NCBI RefSeq assembly: GCF_950295315.1
Contig: NC_080164.1
Location: forward strand, 12,617,659-12,681,658
From: Erinaceus europaeus
Taxonomy: Eukaryota; Chordata; Mammalia; Eulipotyphla; Erinaceidae
DNA: 64,000 nucleotides
Reading direction: 5' to 3'
Each line of letters begins with the position of its first letter. The stretch's first letter is position 1. The position numbers and the translations under genes were made by a program. The notes below the pieces were generated by a model. It was given only the letters and a program-made list of their open reading frames with translations. It ran no database searches and was not told the origin of the DNA. Positions 1 through 10,009 of the stretch are shown here, in pieces.

Positions 1-183
1 ACAAGGAGGGGGGGTGGAGCAAAAACATATCATGAAACAGTGGGGATTGAACCAATGCCCTGGAGGGAGGTACTTGTTAACAGCGGTTATATAAATAGAA
101 TGAAGTGGTTATGTAAATAGAATAGTGTTAAGCAGGGGGGATTTAAACCAAATGAAACAGAAGGGGTCTCATGCATACCAACA
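1..183 (-). repeat. 3' LTR of provirus A (partial)
   Basis: Only the U3 part is in the window. On the minus strand it begins with TGTTGGTATGCATGAGACC directly after the polypurine tract. It matches 2237-2419 base for base. Confidence 0.92.
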
Positions 184-344
184 ATTCCCCCTTTCTTTTT
201 AACTAATGGCCATTGCGGGGTGAACAGAAATGTATATTGTACAGGCGTTTTCAAAAGAACTGGCATATGACATGGAAAACAAAATAGGCGAGCAGCAATA
301 ACCAGCGTGATGCCAAGGGGAGCTTTTCTTGCCTCAAAGGGCAA
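87..344 (-). pseudogene. Env transmembrane-anchor/tail remnant of provirus A, crossing the PPT into U3
   Basis: An 85-codon open frame contains a hydrophobic span (about residues 10-32) followed by a short tail. The tail reads through the polypurine tract as a lysine/glycine stretch (KKKGG) and continues into the LTR. In class II ERVs the end of env commonly runs through the PPT into U3, so position, frame and hydrophobic anchor suggest the C-terminal end of a transmembrane Env subunit. No upstream Env is connected in frame. The same frame exists in B; in C it stops just before the PPT. The Env assignment is inference from layout, not a database match. Confidence 0.5.
184..203 (-). other. Polypurine tract (plus-strand primer) of provirus A
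   Basis: On the minus strand a run of A and G (AAAAAGAAAGGGGGAAT) abuts the TG start of the 3' LTR. This is the classic retroviral position for priming plus-strand DNA synthesis. The identical tract is at 20393-20412 and 61646-61665. Confidence 0.92.
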
Positions 345-500
345 GGCCTAGCAGGCGAAAGGGCATTTCTTGCCTCTGGGAACGCTTCATGCCTCTGGGG
401 GCATCTCTTGCCTCAAAGGGCGTTTCCTGCCTCTGTGGGCATCTCTTGCCTCTTGGGGCGCTTCATGCCTCTGTGGGCATAACCTAATAAGGAGGGGGAG
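345..500 (-). repeat. Short tandem repeat (about 18-22 bp unit) inside provirus A
   Basis: Imperfect units containing gcctctgggggcatctctt recur about seven times. The same block is shorter in B (about 20530-20632) and C (about 61795-61875), so it is a variable-number repeat inside the mobile element. Confidence 0.8.
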
Positions 501-543
501 TTTTCTGCCTCTGGGACAGAGCCTGCAGGCGAGGGGACATGGT

Positions 544-840
544 CTATAAAGTCTCAAGGCAATTGGCTGAAGTTAGTCTTTGAGAAACACAGCAGCATGT
601 ACCAGTAAGTCCGATGGAGGTGTCAGTCCAAAGTAGCTGACCACAGAAGAAAATGCCGGAGGATGAAACGCTGCACGTCTGTCTCGATGGGGAATGTTGG
701 CCACCAGAATTCTGCTTTTCTGTAGAGAGTGAGCTTTCGAGTCTGTGAATCTGTTTCTTCAGGTCGTGCCAGGTCACATTATTGGTTTCCGGGGGCGATG
801 TCAGAGAACAGGGGTCCAAATGGATTTCCGGGAATTCCAT
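544..840 (-). pseudogene. Env transmembrane ectodomain-like remnant of provirus A
   Basis: A 98-codon open frame on the element's sense strand contains an NVTWHDLKKQI stretch. That resembles the helical region after the disulfide loop of betaretroviral transmembrane subunits. It ends at a stop codon before the tandem repeat and is not joined in frame to the membrane-anchor remnant (87-344). The segment is recognisable in B (about 20694-20960) and C (about 61930-62190). Family assignment is by eye and moderate. Confidence 0.45.
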
Positions 841-1310
841 TTGAGTAGATGCTTTTTCATGTGAAGACTTGACAGCTGAAATTCACTTACTTGTCAAACA
901 AAACTTGTAGCAGATTAGAAGTTTACTATCATTGATAACTCCATTATAATTGGAAGTCCTTTCTAGTATCATTTCAAGGTTGTTAAAACACTTTAAACTC
1001 AATAAAATGTGGAAAGGTAAACAGAAGAACCACGGTTAAAAGCCTTAGGCATGAGAATAATTAACATAATCATTGCACTATCTGCCCCACCCATAACTCA
1101 TACAGTTTTCAGGATTAAACGTTTCAGATTCATGTCAAGACGTAAAAGAGAAATCAAAGGAGGAAAAAAACAATTTTTTGGATTGTTTCTGGATGTCTCT
1201 AGAAATCATGGCTGCGTCCAGCATTTTTTTTTTAAGTCAATGTCAAACAAAAATTCAGTCATTCAAATCATTCTCTTATGAAACGCAACTTGAACCAGAT
1301 TATCAAGATC

Positions 1311-1948
1311 TCACCATGTAGGATTAAGAATCCCCGGAGGGCGACCTAGTCCAAAAAGGTCCTCGAAATTCCATTTAGGGTGTTTCTGACTGTTCCTGCT
1401 GGATTGCTTCAGGCACCCATTTTTAAAAGCGTCTTCCCATTGAAGAAAGAATCCAATCAGGAGAGTAGAACTAACCACATGTCTCCATACTTGGGAACTG
1501 CCAGGGTACTTGAGAATGTTCTTCAAATTAGAGTAGTCCTTCTCCATGGGAAACATTCGAGAAGAAGTCCAGAAAGTTCAGGGGAAATCCCCATGCATAT
1601 CCCAAGGTCTACGATCACGGTCATAAAGAACCAAACTGTGGCCCGGAGCAAAATGTAGTCCTTTTCCTCAGGAAACATGGGAGAGGGAATCCAGAAAGTC
1701 CAAGGAGAAATCTCCGTGCATCTCCCAAGCTCTATGATCCCGGTCATAAGAAACCAAAGTTCCCAGTCAGGGAACCGAAGTGTGGCCCAGAGTAAAATGT
1801 TCCAGAGACAGAGAAACTGTCTCATAATGAAACAGTAGGGGCTTTGGCAAACCTCTTCGTAAGTAAAAGAGAAGACCATAGTGCATAGGTAGGCAAAGTC
1901 TTCACTTATCTGGGAGTTGTGCAGGTCTGGCCCCACGTTGGGCGCCAT
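1311..1948 (-). pseudogene. Unidentified 5' ORF of provirus A, frameshifted
   Basis: This is the counterpart of the open 5' ORFs in B (21462-22148) and C (62209-62832). An ATG overlapping the PBS (1946-1948) opens the frame, but near 1579-1583 one base is missing relative to B (gttcagg against gtcccagg), so the second half (1311-1556) lies in another frame. The region has several hydrophobic segments and an internal duplication of about 126 bp. No similarity to Gag, Pol or known Env domains is evident. Confidence 0.6.
1930..1947 (-). other. Primer-binding site, tRNA-Lys type (provirus A)
   Basis: On the minus strand the 18 bases TGGCGCCCAACGTGGGGC lie two bases inside the 5' LTR. This is the complement of the 3' end of tRNA-Lys(1,2), the primer used by many betaretroviruses. 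Proviruses B and C have a 2-base insertion in this site. Confidence 0.92.
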
Positions 1949-1949
1949 A

Positions 1950-2419
1950 TGTCGTTTTCGACGGGTTAGGTTGTTTTCTCCGGGCTGGCTTCACGGGCGG
2001 GTAACAGATGACCAGGGACTCATGTCTGGGTTGTATGCAGTATCTCTTTATTCATGCAGGACGCAGCACAATCTAAGCCGAGCTAAGCTAAATTCAAGGT
2101 ACAGTACTCTAAAACTCACAATGCTGTCTTTATATATACTTGCCAAGTAGGGTGGAAACAGGGTGTGACATAGAGAGGGTGGAGAGAAAAGTGACTTGTG
2201 ACAATCAGAGTGTGACAAGGAGAGGATCAGGGTGTGACAAGGAGGGGGGGTGGAGCAAAAACATATCATGAAACAGTGGGGATTGAACCAATGCCCTGGA
2301 GGGAGGTACTTGTTAACAGCGGTTATATAAATAGAATGAAGTGGTTATGTAAATAGAATAGTGTTAAGCAGGGGGGATTTAAACCAAATGAAACAGAAGG
2401 GGTCTCATGCATACCAACA
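1950..2419 (-). repeat. 5' LTR of provirus A (470 bp)
   Basis: The LTR starts TGTTGG and ends CA on the minus strand. A TATA-like box (plus-strand 2129-2138) and an AATAAA poly(A) signal (2047-2052) mark U3/R/U5. U3 contains short repeats of a GTGACAAGGAGAGGATCAGG-type motif. The last ~30 bases of U5 contain a degenerate tandem duplication of the CGAAAACAAC terminus. Confidence 0.93.
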
Positions 2420-2471
2420 ACACTGTACATAATTCTGAATGCAATCTTTTTATGTTAAGAAACTTTTTAGT

Positions 2472-2772
2472 AGTGATTTTATAATGATTGACAAAATTGT
2501 GAAATAAGAGGGGTATAATTCCATACAGTTCCCACCACCAGAGTTCGACATCCCATCCCCTCCACTGGAAGTTTCTCTATTCTTTATCCCACTGGTAGCA
2601 TGGACCAAAAAATTTTATGGGGTGCAGAAAGTGTGAGATCTGGATTCTGTAATTGCTTCTACACTAACCCCCCGCCTTTTTCTGTCTTTCCCAAATGGGG
2701 CTGGGATCTGGAGAGATGGGCGTCCAGGACACATTGTTGAGGTCATCTGCCTAGGGAATCTGCAGTATTTTT
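2472..2772 (-). mobile_element. L1 3' end (long-3'UTR type), 5'-truncated
   Basis: This matches, in reverse orientation, the terminal ~300 bp of the long L1 3' UTR at 33060-33390, including the 'vaccine-like' conserved blocks around gtggtgggaa and gtgtcctgg. Several other copies end at the same point (18620, 33400, 35490, 44230, 52860, 56190), as expected for LINE 3' ends. Confidence 0.75.
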
Positions 2773-4189
2773 CAAAGATAATTTCCTATTTTATTTGCAG
2801 TTATTGGTTTACAGTGTGGTCCCTTTTATACCTTTTAAGGATGGTTACTTTTGCTTTAGGAAAAGTGATGTGTATGTACACAGACAAATTAAGTTCTTAA
2901 ACTACAGTACTAAATTTTATATGTAATTTATGATATTGACCACCAAGACACAGACAGTCTAAGATACACTCCCCCAACCACTGGAAGCAGGAGACATGGA
3001 GAGATCCGTCCCCTTTCTTGACCTGACTGGAACACTGCAGGACACTACCCGATTTGGATAGCACCCAATCACTAGTCCTCTGTGATTCCCCCTCTTAGAT
3101 GCTTTAGTTGCAGCTGGGAGTGGAACATTAACTCAAAGTTAAGTGCATTCATTTTGATTCTTATGGTATTTCTTCATTCATATGTATGATCTTCCTTGAG
3201 ATTCCATTCCAAGGTAGAATTCTATAACTTATTCAAGTCAAGGACTTCAAATTTTCCTTTGTACTTTTTCCAACTTTCAGACGAGTAGACGCCTTTTGGG
3301 AAGGTACATATGAGAAGTGCATCAGTGCCTGCTTTGTCCTTGAAATAACCTTCAGTTTATGCAGTGATAAATATCAGCAAGGACAAAGTATGATAAATGA
3401 CTATCAGTTCCTTGTTACTCCATAATTCAAGACCTACAGGTGTAAAGGTATGAGTAATCCACAGCATGGGATTCCAATCTTCTCCATGAGCTCATCTTCA
3501 GTTCAGGTTAAATATATGCCCAAGGATTAGGGAGGTGACTTGGACAAATGAGAACATGGATTTTTCTAAGCAACATCTCATCTGCTAGGGATTGTGCTCA
3601 ACAAAAATCCTTGCACATAAAAAGCTTTGTCTTTATCTCATTGTAATCCCACTTCCAGAAAAGCGAGGATTTGAACAAAAGATGTGCTTCTGATACACTG
3701 CTTCAAGCTACTGTTCCAGCTCACAGTTTCAAAGACCGTTTTTCAAGTACAGCCCTACCCCACTGTAACTGTTCTAGGTTAATTTTTCTCCCTCCCTTCC
3801 CATTTCTGCTGTCTGTACACAAACATCAAGCTTCAGACAGTGCTGCTCACTTCTTTCTGGAAAATCCAAGATGTTCTCTGATGAAATTAGTTTTGTTATT
3901 TAGTTGTAATATTTGTTTTCTAATTTCTCACAAGTTAGCTATCTCTCCTTTATTGCTTTATTAACAGCTGATGAATATTCAGTACTTGTTAATTATTAAG
4001 TGGCTATATGAAGACGGAAATGTTAGGGAAGTGAGTTATGTGCAAATAACCAAGTAAATAAAATAAGTGAAAAAATGTAACTAATAAGGACAAAATGAAT
4101 TTTTATGCTGTTACAGAGAAAGTGACATAAAGAGGGGATGAAGAGGTACATTATAAAAAAAATGGACAAAGAAGTCCAGATTCTAACCT
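2773..4189. other. No gene or clear repeat recognised
   Basis: AT-rich sequence without a supportable exon, RNA gene or young repeat. The open frame at 3671-3964 has no recognisable domain or coding signature. Confidence 0.5.
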
Positions 4190-4204
4190 TAAAATGATCT
4201 GGAA

Positions 4205-4492
4205 GGGAGTCGGGCAGTAGCAAGTGGGTTAAGCACATGTGACACAATGCACAAGGACCAGTGTAAGGATCCTGGTTTGAGCCCCCGCCTCCCCACCTGC
4301 AGGGGAGTCGCTTCACAAGCGGTGAAGCAGGTCTGCAGGTGTCTATCTTTCTCTCCCCCTCTCTGTCTTCCCCTCCGCTCTGCTCTCCATTTCTCTCTGT
4401 CCAGTCCACCAACAAGTATATCAATAATAACTAAAACAATAAAACAACAAAAGGGAATAAATAAATAAATAAATATAAAAAATTTTAAAAAC
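4205..4492 (+). mobile_element. ERI-type tRNA-derived SINE, full length with TSD
   Basis: A tRNA-like head with RNA polymerase III A- and B-box-like motifs is followed by the conserved CTGCAGGGGAGTCGCTTCA core, a CT-rich body and an AATAAATAAATA tail. The 15-bp target duplication taaaatgatctggaa flanks it (4190-4204 and 4493-4507). Confidence 0.92.
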
Positions 4493-4519
4493 TAAAATGA
4501 TCTGGAAAATGACATTGTA

Positions 4520-4632
4520 AGAGGTGTCTGGGTGGTGGTGCACGCAGTAGACCACACCTGTCACAGTGCACAAGGACTCAGGTTGAAGCCCCCGATCCCC
4601 ATTGGTATGGGGAAGCTTCATAAGCGGTGACT
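4520..4632 (+). mobile_element. Older tRNA-derived SINE fragment
   Basis: The head and core of a diverged SINE are present (ggtggtgcacgcagtag, gttgaagcccccg, ggggaagcttcataagcggtg). The CT-rich body is missing. Confidence 0.7.
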
Positions 4633-4932
4633 GGATTCTCTTAAACACAACTGAGCAAGAACACTCTACAGGCTGCTCAGTTCCGATCAATTTTTATAAA
4701 ACATCCCCAAAAGCACCTTCAGAATATTCCGATTGTTTCTGTCTCTAGCATTGGAGAGAGATCACAGCAAGTGACATTCCCCAAGGTGATTCATGGTGGG
4801 TAGCTGCAGTGCAGGGCATTTCACTGGAGCTTGTTTTTCTTTGTTTCAAAGAATATTTCTGAAAATCATCATTCTAGACTTCTGTGGAAAATGATTGTAA
4901 GGGAATGTAAAAGTTTCATGACTGAATTCAGT

Positions 4933-5110
4933 TATCCATGCATCCATCCGTCCATCCATCCATTCATTCATTGATAGGTGTTTTCATTGTGCACTTATTT
5001 AAGTGTTGAAAATACAATTCTACACACCGGGGAAACGAAGAAAAGTAGAAAGTAGCCCTTACCCTGCAAAGTCTGCAGACCAGAATGGGGATGGGAAAAC
5101 ACATACAGAC
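4933..5110 (-). repeat. (CATC)n run and possible ancient L2/MIR-family remnant
   Basis: Short CATC/CATT repeats precede a stretch resembling the terminal part of L2/MIR3 elements (attcattcattgat...accctgcaaagtctgcag). The match is weak and by eye only. Confidence 0.35.
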
Positions 5111-5324
5111 TATGGTCATGTGATCTGTGCTCCTGAGAACTTGTACAAGTCTATTCAGAAGCTCAATGCATAAATACCAAATACCAAATTCAGTTCCAAG
5201 GAGAAAAAAAATACTATTCTGAAGGAGCTGATGTTTGGTCTGATTTTTTAAGGCTGAATTTTTAGGAAAGGGAGGGTGTGGGCATTTGTTAGGGTGAAAG
5301 ATGTGGAAATGGCTATGTGAAAGG

Positions 5325-5450
5325 GTCACTATCCTCAGCATGGAGATAAGGAAACTGGGGCTGAATGGTTGAGCCATCCAGCTCACCCTCAGGAAGGAAA
5401 GGTCATGGCTCTGAGTCAGCTTCTAGCCTGGTGCTGGTCCTATTATGCTG
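5325..5450 (-). repeat. Possible MIR remnant
   Basis: The phrase gataaggaaactggggctgaa and the following ggtcatggctctgagtcag resemble the MIR core read on its reverse strand. Diverged and short. Confidence 0.4.
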
Positions 5451-5654
5451 GAGCAGAGACTGTTGTAAATCAGACTGGCAGGCTTTTGAGCTTGTGGTTT
5501 TGTCCAGTGTGAAGACATTGAAGGAAGATTTGTATTAAGATGCTGTGTGAATCTGGCACCAGAGTTGTGGAAGCTTATGGGCCCCTGGAGATGTTAGCCA
5601 GATGAGCAAGAAATAGCAGGATGAGATTCAACTGGAAAAATGCTAACAATCAGA

Positions 5655-5712
5655 AATAGTTGATCTGGGAGCTGGGTCCTGGAGCACCTGGTTAAGCACA
5701 CTTGTAACAAAA
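5655..5712 (+). mobile_element. SINE head fragment
   Basis: Only the tRNA-like start of a SINE is seen (ctgggtcctggagcacctggttaagcac without body or tail). Confidence 0.4.
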
Positions 5713-5999
5713 ATGCTAACAAATACATCTGGAGACAAACAGGTGGAAACGTTATGTGTTTAATGGGAAACAGAACAGCGGGCGCCAGGAGGGTTTGGAA
5801 AAGTGGACTCCATCATAAAGGCATTGGCAAGAGAAGATGGAAGCAGACATGCAGGAATTGTGGGGGCTCTGGACAAAAAACAAAACAAACAAAAAAAAAA
5901 TCCTTGTCTCATCAGGATGAAAAGCAAAAATAAAAAAGGCTTCTCTGTGTCTGATGTGGATCTTCAGTGTCATTTTCACTTTGTGTTTCTGCATTTTAT

Positions 6000-6118
6000 T
6001 TATTTATTTTTATTGGGGGATAATAGTTTATTGTATAGTCTTTAGCACATGGGCACATCTGAAATTGAGAGGGGTCTAGTAGACATACCAAGATCCCAGT
6101 GCCCCATTCATGGTTTGG
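6000..6118 (-). mobile_element. Possible short L1 3'-tail fragment
   Basis: The stretch attttattgggggataatagttta resembles the reverse of the short-type L1 tail (…ccccaataaagaaat). It continues into diverged sequence and abuts the TTTC tract. Confidence 0.35.
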
Positions 6119-6352
6119 ATTTCTTTCTTCCTTTCTTTCTTCCTTCCTTTCTTTTTTCCTTTTCTTTTCTTTATTTCTTTCTTTTCTTCCTTTCTTTCCC
6201 CTTCTTTCTTCCTTTCTTTCCCTTTCTTTTCTTCCTTTCTTTTTCTTTCATTCTTTTTTTCTTTCTGTCTTTATTCTTTCTTTCTTTATTCTTTCTTTCT
6301 CCCTTTCTTTCTTTATTCTTTCTTTCTCCCTCTCTTTCTTTTATTCTTTTTC
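6119..6352. repeat. (TTTC)n / polypyrimidine microsatellite
   Basis: About 230 bases of TTTC/TTCC repeats lie against the 3' tail of the minus-strand SINE next to it, the usual birthplace of such repeats. Phe/Ser/Leu-rich open frames across it are artefacts. Confidence 0.93.
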
Positions 6353-6652
6353 CCCCAGGGTTATTGCCAGGGCTTGGTGCCTACATTATAAATCCACTGC
6401 TCCTGGAGGCCATTTTTCCCATTTTGTTGCCCTTTTGTTGTTATAGTTGTCACTATTGTTGTTGCTCTTGGGTAGGACAGAGAGGAAGGGAAGAGAGAGG
6501 GGGAGAGAGGAAAAACAGACACCTGCAGATCTGTTCCACCTCCTGTGAAGCACCCTGCAGGTGGGGAGCCGGGGGCTAGAACCTTGATCCTTACTCCAGT
6601 CCCAGCACTTCACACCATGTGCACTTAACCTGCTGCACTGCCGCCAGTCCTC
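6353..6652 (-). mobile_element. ERI-type SINE, long variant
   Basis: Reverse orientation of the SINE, including the extra 3' block (gggttattgccagggcttggtgcc...ccactgctcctggaggcc) seen in the long subtype, the GA-rich body, the core and the tRNA-like head (gcacttaacctgctgcactgccgcc). Confidence 0.9.
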
Positions 6653-6659
6653 TGCTCTG

Positions 6660-7540
6660 GATTGCAAACATAGTAATGCTGGGAAATGAGAGCAAGAGAG
6701 ACAGAGAGACAGAGAGAGAGAGATGGAGAGGATCCCACACATGATATTATACCAGAGAGGATGAACTCAAGAGGAAGAAAGAAAGAAACAAGAAAACAAG
6801 AAAGTCAGCTCTTTTTACATTTGGACAAGGCAGCAGTGAAAATGTACAGGAATGGGTGGGAGGACAGCTAATATGAATCATACTATATGTTGGTTACCGA
6901 GTCTCCTCAGCTATCCAGTTCTCTGCCAGTGATTTGGGAAAAGTCTTTTCCTAAAATGTGGAAACCCCATATTAAAGTCCAGTACCAACTTGTGGACCCT
7001 GATTTCATGTAGTGAGAAGGCAGGGATCAGGTCCAGTTGTATGTCTTCCTGGTTCTTGGTCTTATATGAGGGTCACTCCCAACTGATGGCTATAGGAATC
7101 TTCCGGTATCCTTTCTAGATTTTGTGCAGCAGTCTTTAATGCCTGAGTTAAATGCACAGGGCAGGAAAATGACACCATTTCCCAGTTCTGTTTTTCTCTC
7201 CTTCTGTCATAGAACTGGGTAGATGGGAAATGACCCAGTGTGCTGTCATAGCAATTCCTCAACCAAATGTTGTTTTCCAATAGCTGTCTATCTTGGAAAC
7301 TGTCTCTCCCATTATCTTTATCCAAACGGCTTGAAACAGATGGTACTTTATACCTTAAATTCATGTCCAAGTCATTTCATCTGCCACTGCCCTGTGATTT
7401 GAGACTCAGGACCTGAGAGGAGAAAGCACGTTCATTTTACAGAAAGTGTGCAAAAATGCCGTTGATTTTTTGTAGGGGAGCAGAAGGCTCCAGTGATTTT
7501 GGTCTGTAGTATCATGTTCCTCTTAATAAAAGAGAATGCA
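6660..7540. other. No gene or clear repeat recognised
   Basis: A short GA-rich run (6687-6725) is followed by otherwise unique-looking sequence. Open frames (for example 7062-7370) lack recognisable domains. Confidence 0.5.
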
Positions 7541-7544
7541 GCCC

Positions 7545-7680
7545 TGGAGAGGCCAGAATGGTTGAGCTCTGAACTTGTAGGGATGATGGGGGTCTGGATT
7601 GACACCTGGCATCATCAGTGCTAGAGAGGTACTCTGCCACACCCTCCTGAGGAATTAAATAAAATATATATAAAAAAAAC
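7545..7680 (+). mobile_element. Diverged short SINE (second, type-2 tRNA-like family)
   Basis: The layout gccctggagaggccag...ctggattgacacctggcatcatc...gctagagaggtactctgcc followed by an A-rich tail resembles the short SINE at 14094-14224, but is strongly diverged. Confidence 0.4.
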
Positions 7681-7960
7681 AAAAAAACATTTAGAATCTT
7701 AGTGGAAATTCTCCAGGTCTTCTATATGGGCACTGTATTAAAATATAGAACACTCAAAAATAATAATAATGCTAGAATATGAGTAATAATAGAAGGTGAG
7801 TGAGGCGATGTGGAAAACATTAATTAAATCACCACCCAGCAAGCTTTAGTTAATCAGCTCACCCTAGTTTTCAGTGTCTTTTTATCTCTTAGGATTCAGG
7901 CAAGGTTCACCTTTTGAATATAAGTGCTGCATGAACTTTTTTTTTTTTTTTACTGTCTCC

Positions 7961-8125
7961 ATGGTTATTGCTAGAGCTCAGTGCCTGCACAGGAATCTAC
8001 CACTCACAGTAGTGGTAGACAGATGGTTGATGACAGAGAGATAAGCGAACAGACAGATATAGATTGACAGACAGAGAAGGGGCAGACAGGACTGAGAGGG
8101 AGTGAGACAAAGAGACTCCTGGACA
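7961..8125 (-). mobile_element. Diverged ERI-type SINE fragment
   Basis: The T-run and ggttattgctagagctcagtgcctgc are the 3' block of the long SINE in reverse orientation, followed by a degenerate GA-rich body. Confidence 0.6.
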
Positions 8126-8309
8126 TTGGTGAAGGAGGGGAAGGAAGGAAGGTCTTGTCCATGATGCCTGGACAAGACCTAAATTGTGGGTGAGAGTGTG
8201 GGATGTGCCAACAACTGCAATGTAAACCATTAACCCCCCAATGCAAATGCTACAAATTAAAAATAAAAAAAGAAAGACTTACTGCATTACTGCTCATGAA
8301 CCACCACTA

Positions 8310-8403
8310 ACATACATACACACACATGGCAACCAGAGGTTTGAACACAGGTCCTTGTGTGTGATAACCTGTGCACTCTACTGGATGCATCTCACTCCCC
8401 AGC
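8310..8403 (-). mobile_element. SINE head fragment
   Basis: The reverse of the tRNA-like head is visible (gaggtttgaacacaggtccttg...cctgtgcactctactg). The rest is lost or degenerate. Confidence 0.5.
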
Positions 8404-9041
8404 TCCAACTGCTCCATGAAGCTTTGCAGAGTGAATGGACTGGTGACTAGGGAGAAGCAAGTCACTACTTTGCAAGTTTGGTGCCCTGGGACATCCCAAG
8501 CTTGACCTTTCTAGTCAGATCCTGTTCTCACACCCAAAAATGTGTGTGAAGTCATGCATAATCACTGCTGTCCATAGTTGTCTTTGTTTTAATGGGACTA
8601 GGTTGCCTAGTTCATGGGGGGTTCTGTGAAGAAATAATGTGGTTTATGTTTAGAAAGCTTCCTGGAGCATAAAAGTGATCTAGAAAAATCTCTCATCTCC
8701 CTCTTTCAGCTCCTGATAAAGAAGAACCATATCCAGGACATTCTTCTGGGCAGTATCTCAAATACTCATTCCTTAGCTCCAATCCAGAGCCCAAAAGGAG
8801 ATTTCTTTACAGATCTCCTGCGTGGCCTCTTTATTTTCTCCAAGTTCTTTCAGATTTCAGGAGGTATCTGCATAACCCATCTGGAGATTATGCCTATTTA
8901 ACAGGTCACACGAGCTTATTTAATTCTTTTTTTCAAAGATCATGGGGATGTTTTTTGACCCCATGTTGGAAATGTCAGAGCAGGAGTTGTGACAAGCTGC
9001 ATCTTAGTACAAAGTTGACTGTGAAGAAAGTCATTTTAGAG
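8404..9041. other. No gene or clear repeat recognised
   Basis: Unique-looking sequence. I see no supportable feature. Confidence 0.5.
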
Positions 9042-9250
9042 GCCAGGCAGTGGCACACTTGGTGAAACACACACTTTCCAAAGACCAAGAACCCACATTC
9101 AAGCCCCTGGTCTCTAAGTGCAGGGGGAAAGTTTCACAAGTGTAGAAGCATAGTCGCAGATGTCTCTGCTTTTGTCCAGCTCTATGTCTCCTCTCTTCTC
9201 AATTTCTTTCTGTCTCTATCCTAATAAATAAATAGGAATATTAAAAAACA
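9042..9250 (+). mobile_element. tRNA-derived SINE
   Basis: Head (ggccaggcagtggcacacttgg), core (agtgcagggggaaagtttcac), CT-rich body and AATAAATAAATA tail are all present. Confidence 0.85.
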
Positions 9251-9505
9251 GAAGGTTGTTTTAGACATGAATTAATTGAATATTGTTGGTATGCATGAGA
9301 CCCCTTCTGTTTCATTTGCATAACCACTTCATTCTATTTACATATTCTATTTACATATTTACATTTTCTGTTTCATGATATGTTTTTGCTCCACCCCCTC
9401 TCCTTGTCACACCCTGATCCTCTCCTTGTCACACTCTGATTGTCACCAGTCACTTTTCTCTCCACCCTCTCTATGTCACATCCTGTTTCCACCCTACTTG
9501 GCAAG

Positions 9506-9515
9506 TATATATAAA
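9506..9515 (+). promoter_or_regulatory. TATA box in solo LTR D
   Basis: tatatataaa lies about 180 bases before the LTR end, the expected Pol II core promoter of the LTR. Its equivalents lie in all copies. Confidence 0.75.
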
Positions 9516-9586
9516 GACAGCATTGTGAGTTTTAGGGTACCTTGAGTTTAGCTTAGCTTGGTATAGATTGTGCTGCGTCCTGCATG

Positions 9587-9592
9587 AATAAA
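9587..9592 (+). promoter_or_regulatory. Poly(A) signal in solo LTR D
   Basis: AATAAA lies 72 bases after the TATA box, giving the U3-R-U5 order. In provirus C both LTRs have AGTAAA here. Confidence 0.75.
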
Positions 9593-9703
9593 GAGATACT
9601 GCCTACAGCTCAACCATGAGTCCCTGGTCATCTGTTACCCACCCATGGAGCCAGCCCGGCGAAAACAACATAGCACAGCGAAAACAACAGAATATAACAT
9701 GCC

Positions 9704-9860
9704 ATTATGTATTTATTTAATTTATTTATTAATAAGAAAGGCAGAAGGAGAGAGAGAAAGAAACAGACATCACTCTGGTACATGTGCTGTTGGGGTTCGA
9801 ACTCAGAACCTCATGCTTGAGTCCAGTGCTTTACCCACTACACTACCTCCCAGACCACTC
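9704..9860 (-). mobile_element. tRNA-derived SINE
   Basis: Reverse-strand tail (tttatttattaataag), GA-rich body, then a B-box-like ggttcgaact and the head gctttacccactacactacctcc. Confidence 0.8.
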
Positions 9861-10009
9861 ATATACCATTCTGAATCCTTATGCAGTTTTTCCTTTATAT
9901 AGAAGGGAATAATATGTATTCTTTCCAAGGTTTTGCTAGGTTATAAGGATTAAATGAAGCAACTAATGGAAATATTATAATTCCTAAAGCAATCACTGAT
10001 GTCTATGAT

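Larger units (their letters stand above)
1..2419 (-). mobile_element. Provirus A: non-autonomous class II (betaretrovirus-like) ERV, truncated by the window start
   Basis: Read on the minus strand, this is 5' LTR (1950-2419), tRNA-Lys primer-binding site (1930-1947), about 1.75 kb of internal DNA, polypurine tract (184-203) and 3' LTR (1-183, cut by the window edge). The interior aligns by eye with proviruses B and C. I see no gag, protease, polymerase or integrase coding sequence, so it must have been mobilised by proteins from a relative. The visible 183 bp of the 3' LTR is identical to the matching part of the 5' LTR (2237-2419), which implies a very recent insertion. The base after the 5' LTR starts acactg (2420-2425), the expected target duplication; its partner lies outside the window. 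The 5' ORF is frameshifted here. Confidence 0.9.
9284..9689 (+). mobile_element. Solo LTR D of the class II ERV family (406 bp)
   Basis: The same LTR as in proviruses A-C, here in plus orientation, running TGTTGGTATGC to CAACA with no internal region. The exact 6-bp target duplication gaatat sits at 9278-9283 and 9690-9695. A solo LTR forms when the two LTRs of a provirus recombine. The U5 end carries the duplicated CGAAAACAACA terminus, as in A, B and E. Confidence 0.95.

Noticed and set aside
2048..2269. ~70-codon frame in the LTRs of A and B on the element's sense strand (also 20069-20281 and 22202-22414), reminiscent of an LTR-encoded accessory gene
   Set aside because: It spans the TATA box and poly(A) signal, is not kept in C or E, and has low complexity; more likely chance in U3/R.
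6049..6579. 176-codon Phe/Ser/Leu-rich frame resembling a membrane protein
   Set aside because: It is the TTTC repeat plus a reversed SINE; hydrophobicity is a by-product of T-rich codons.
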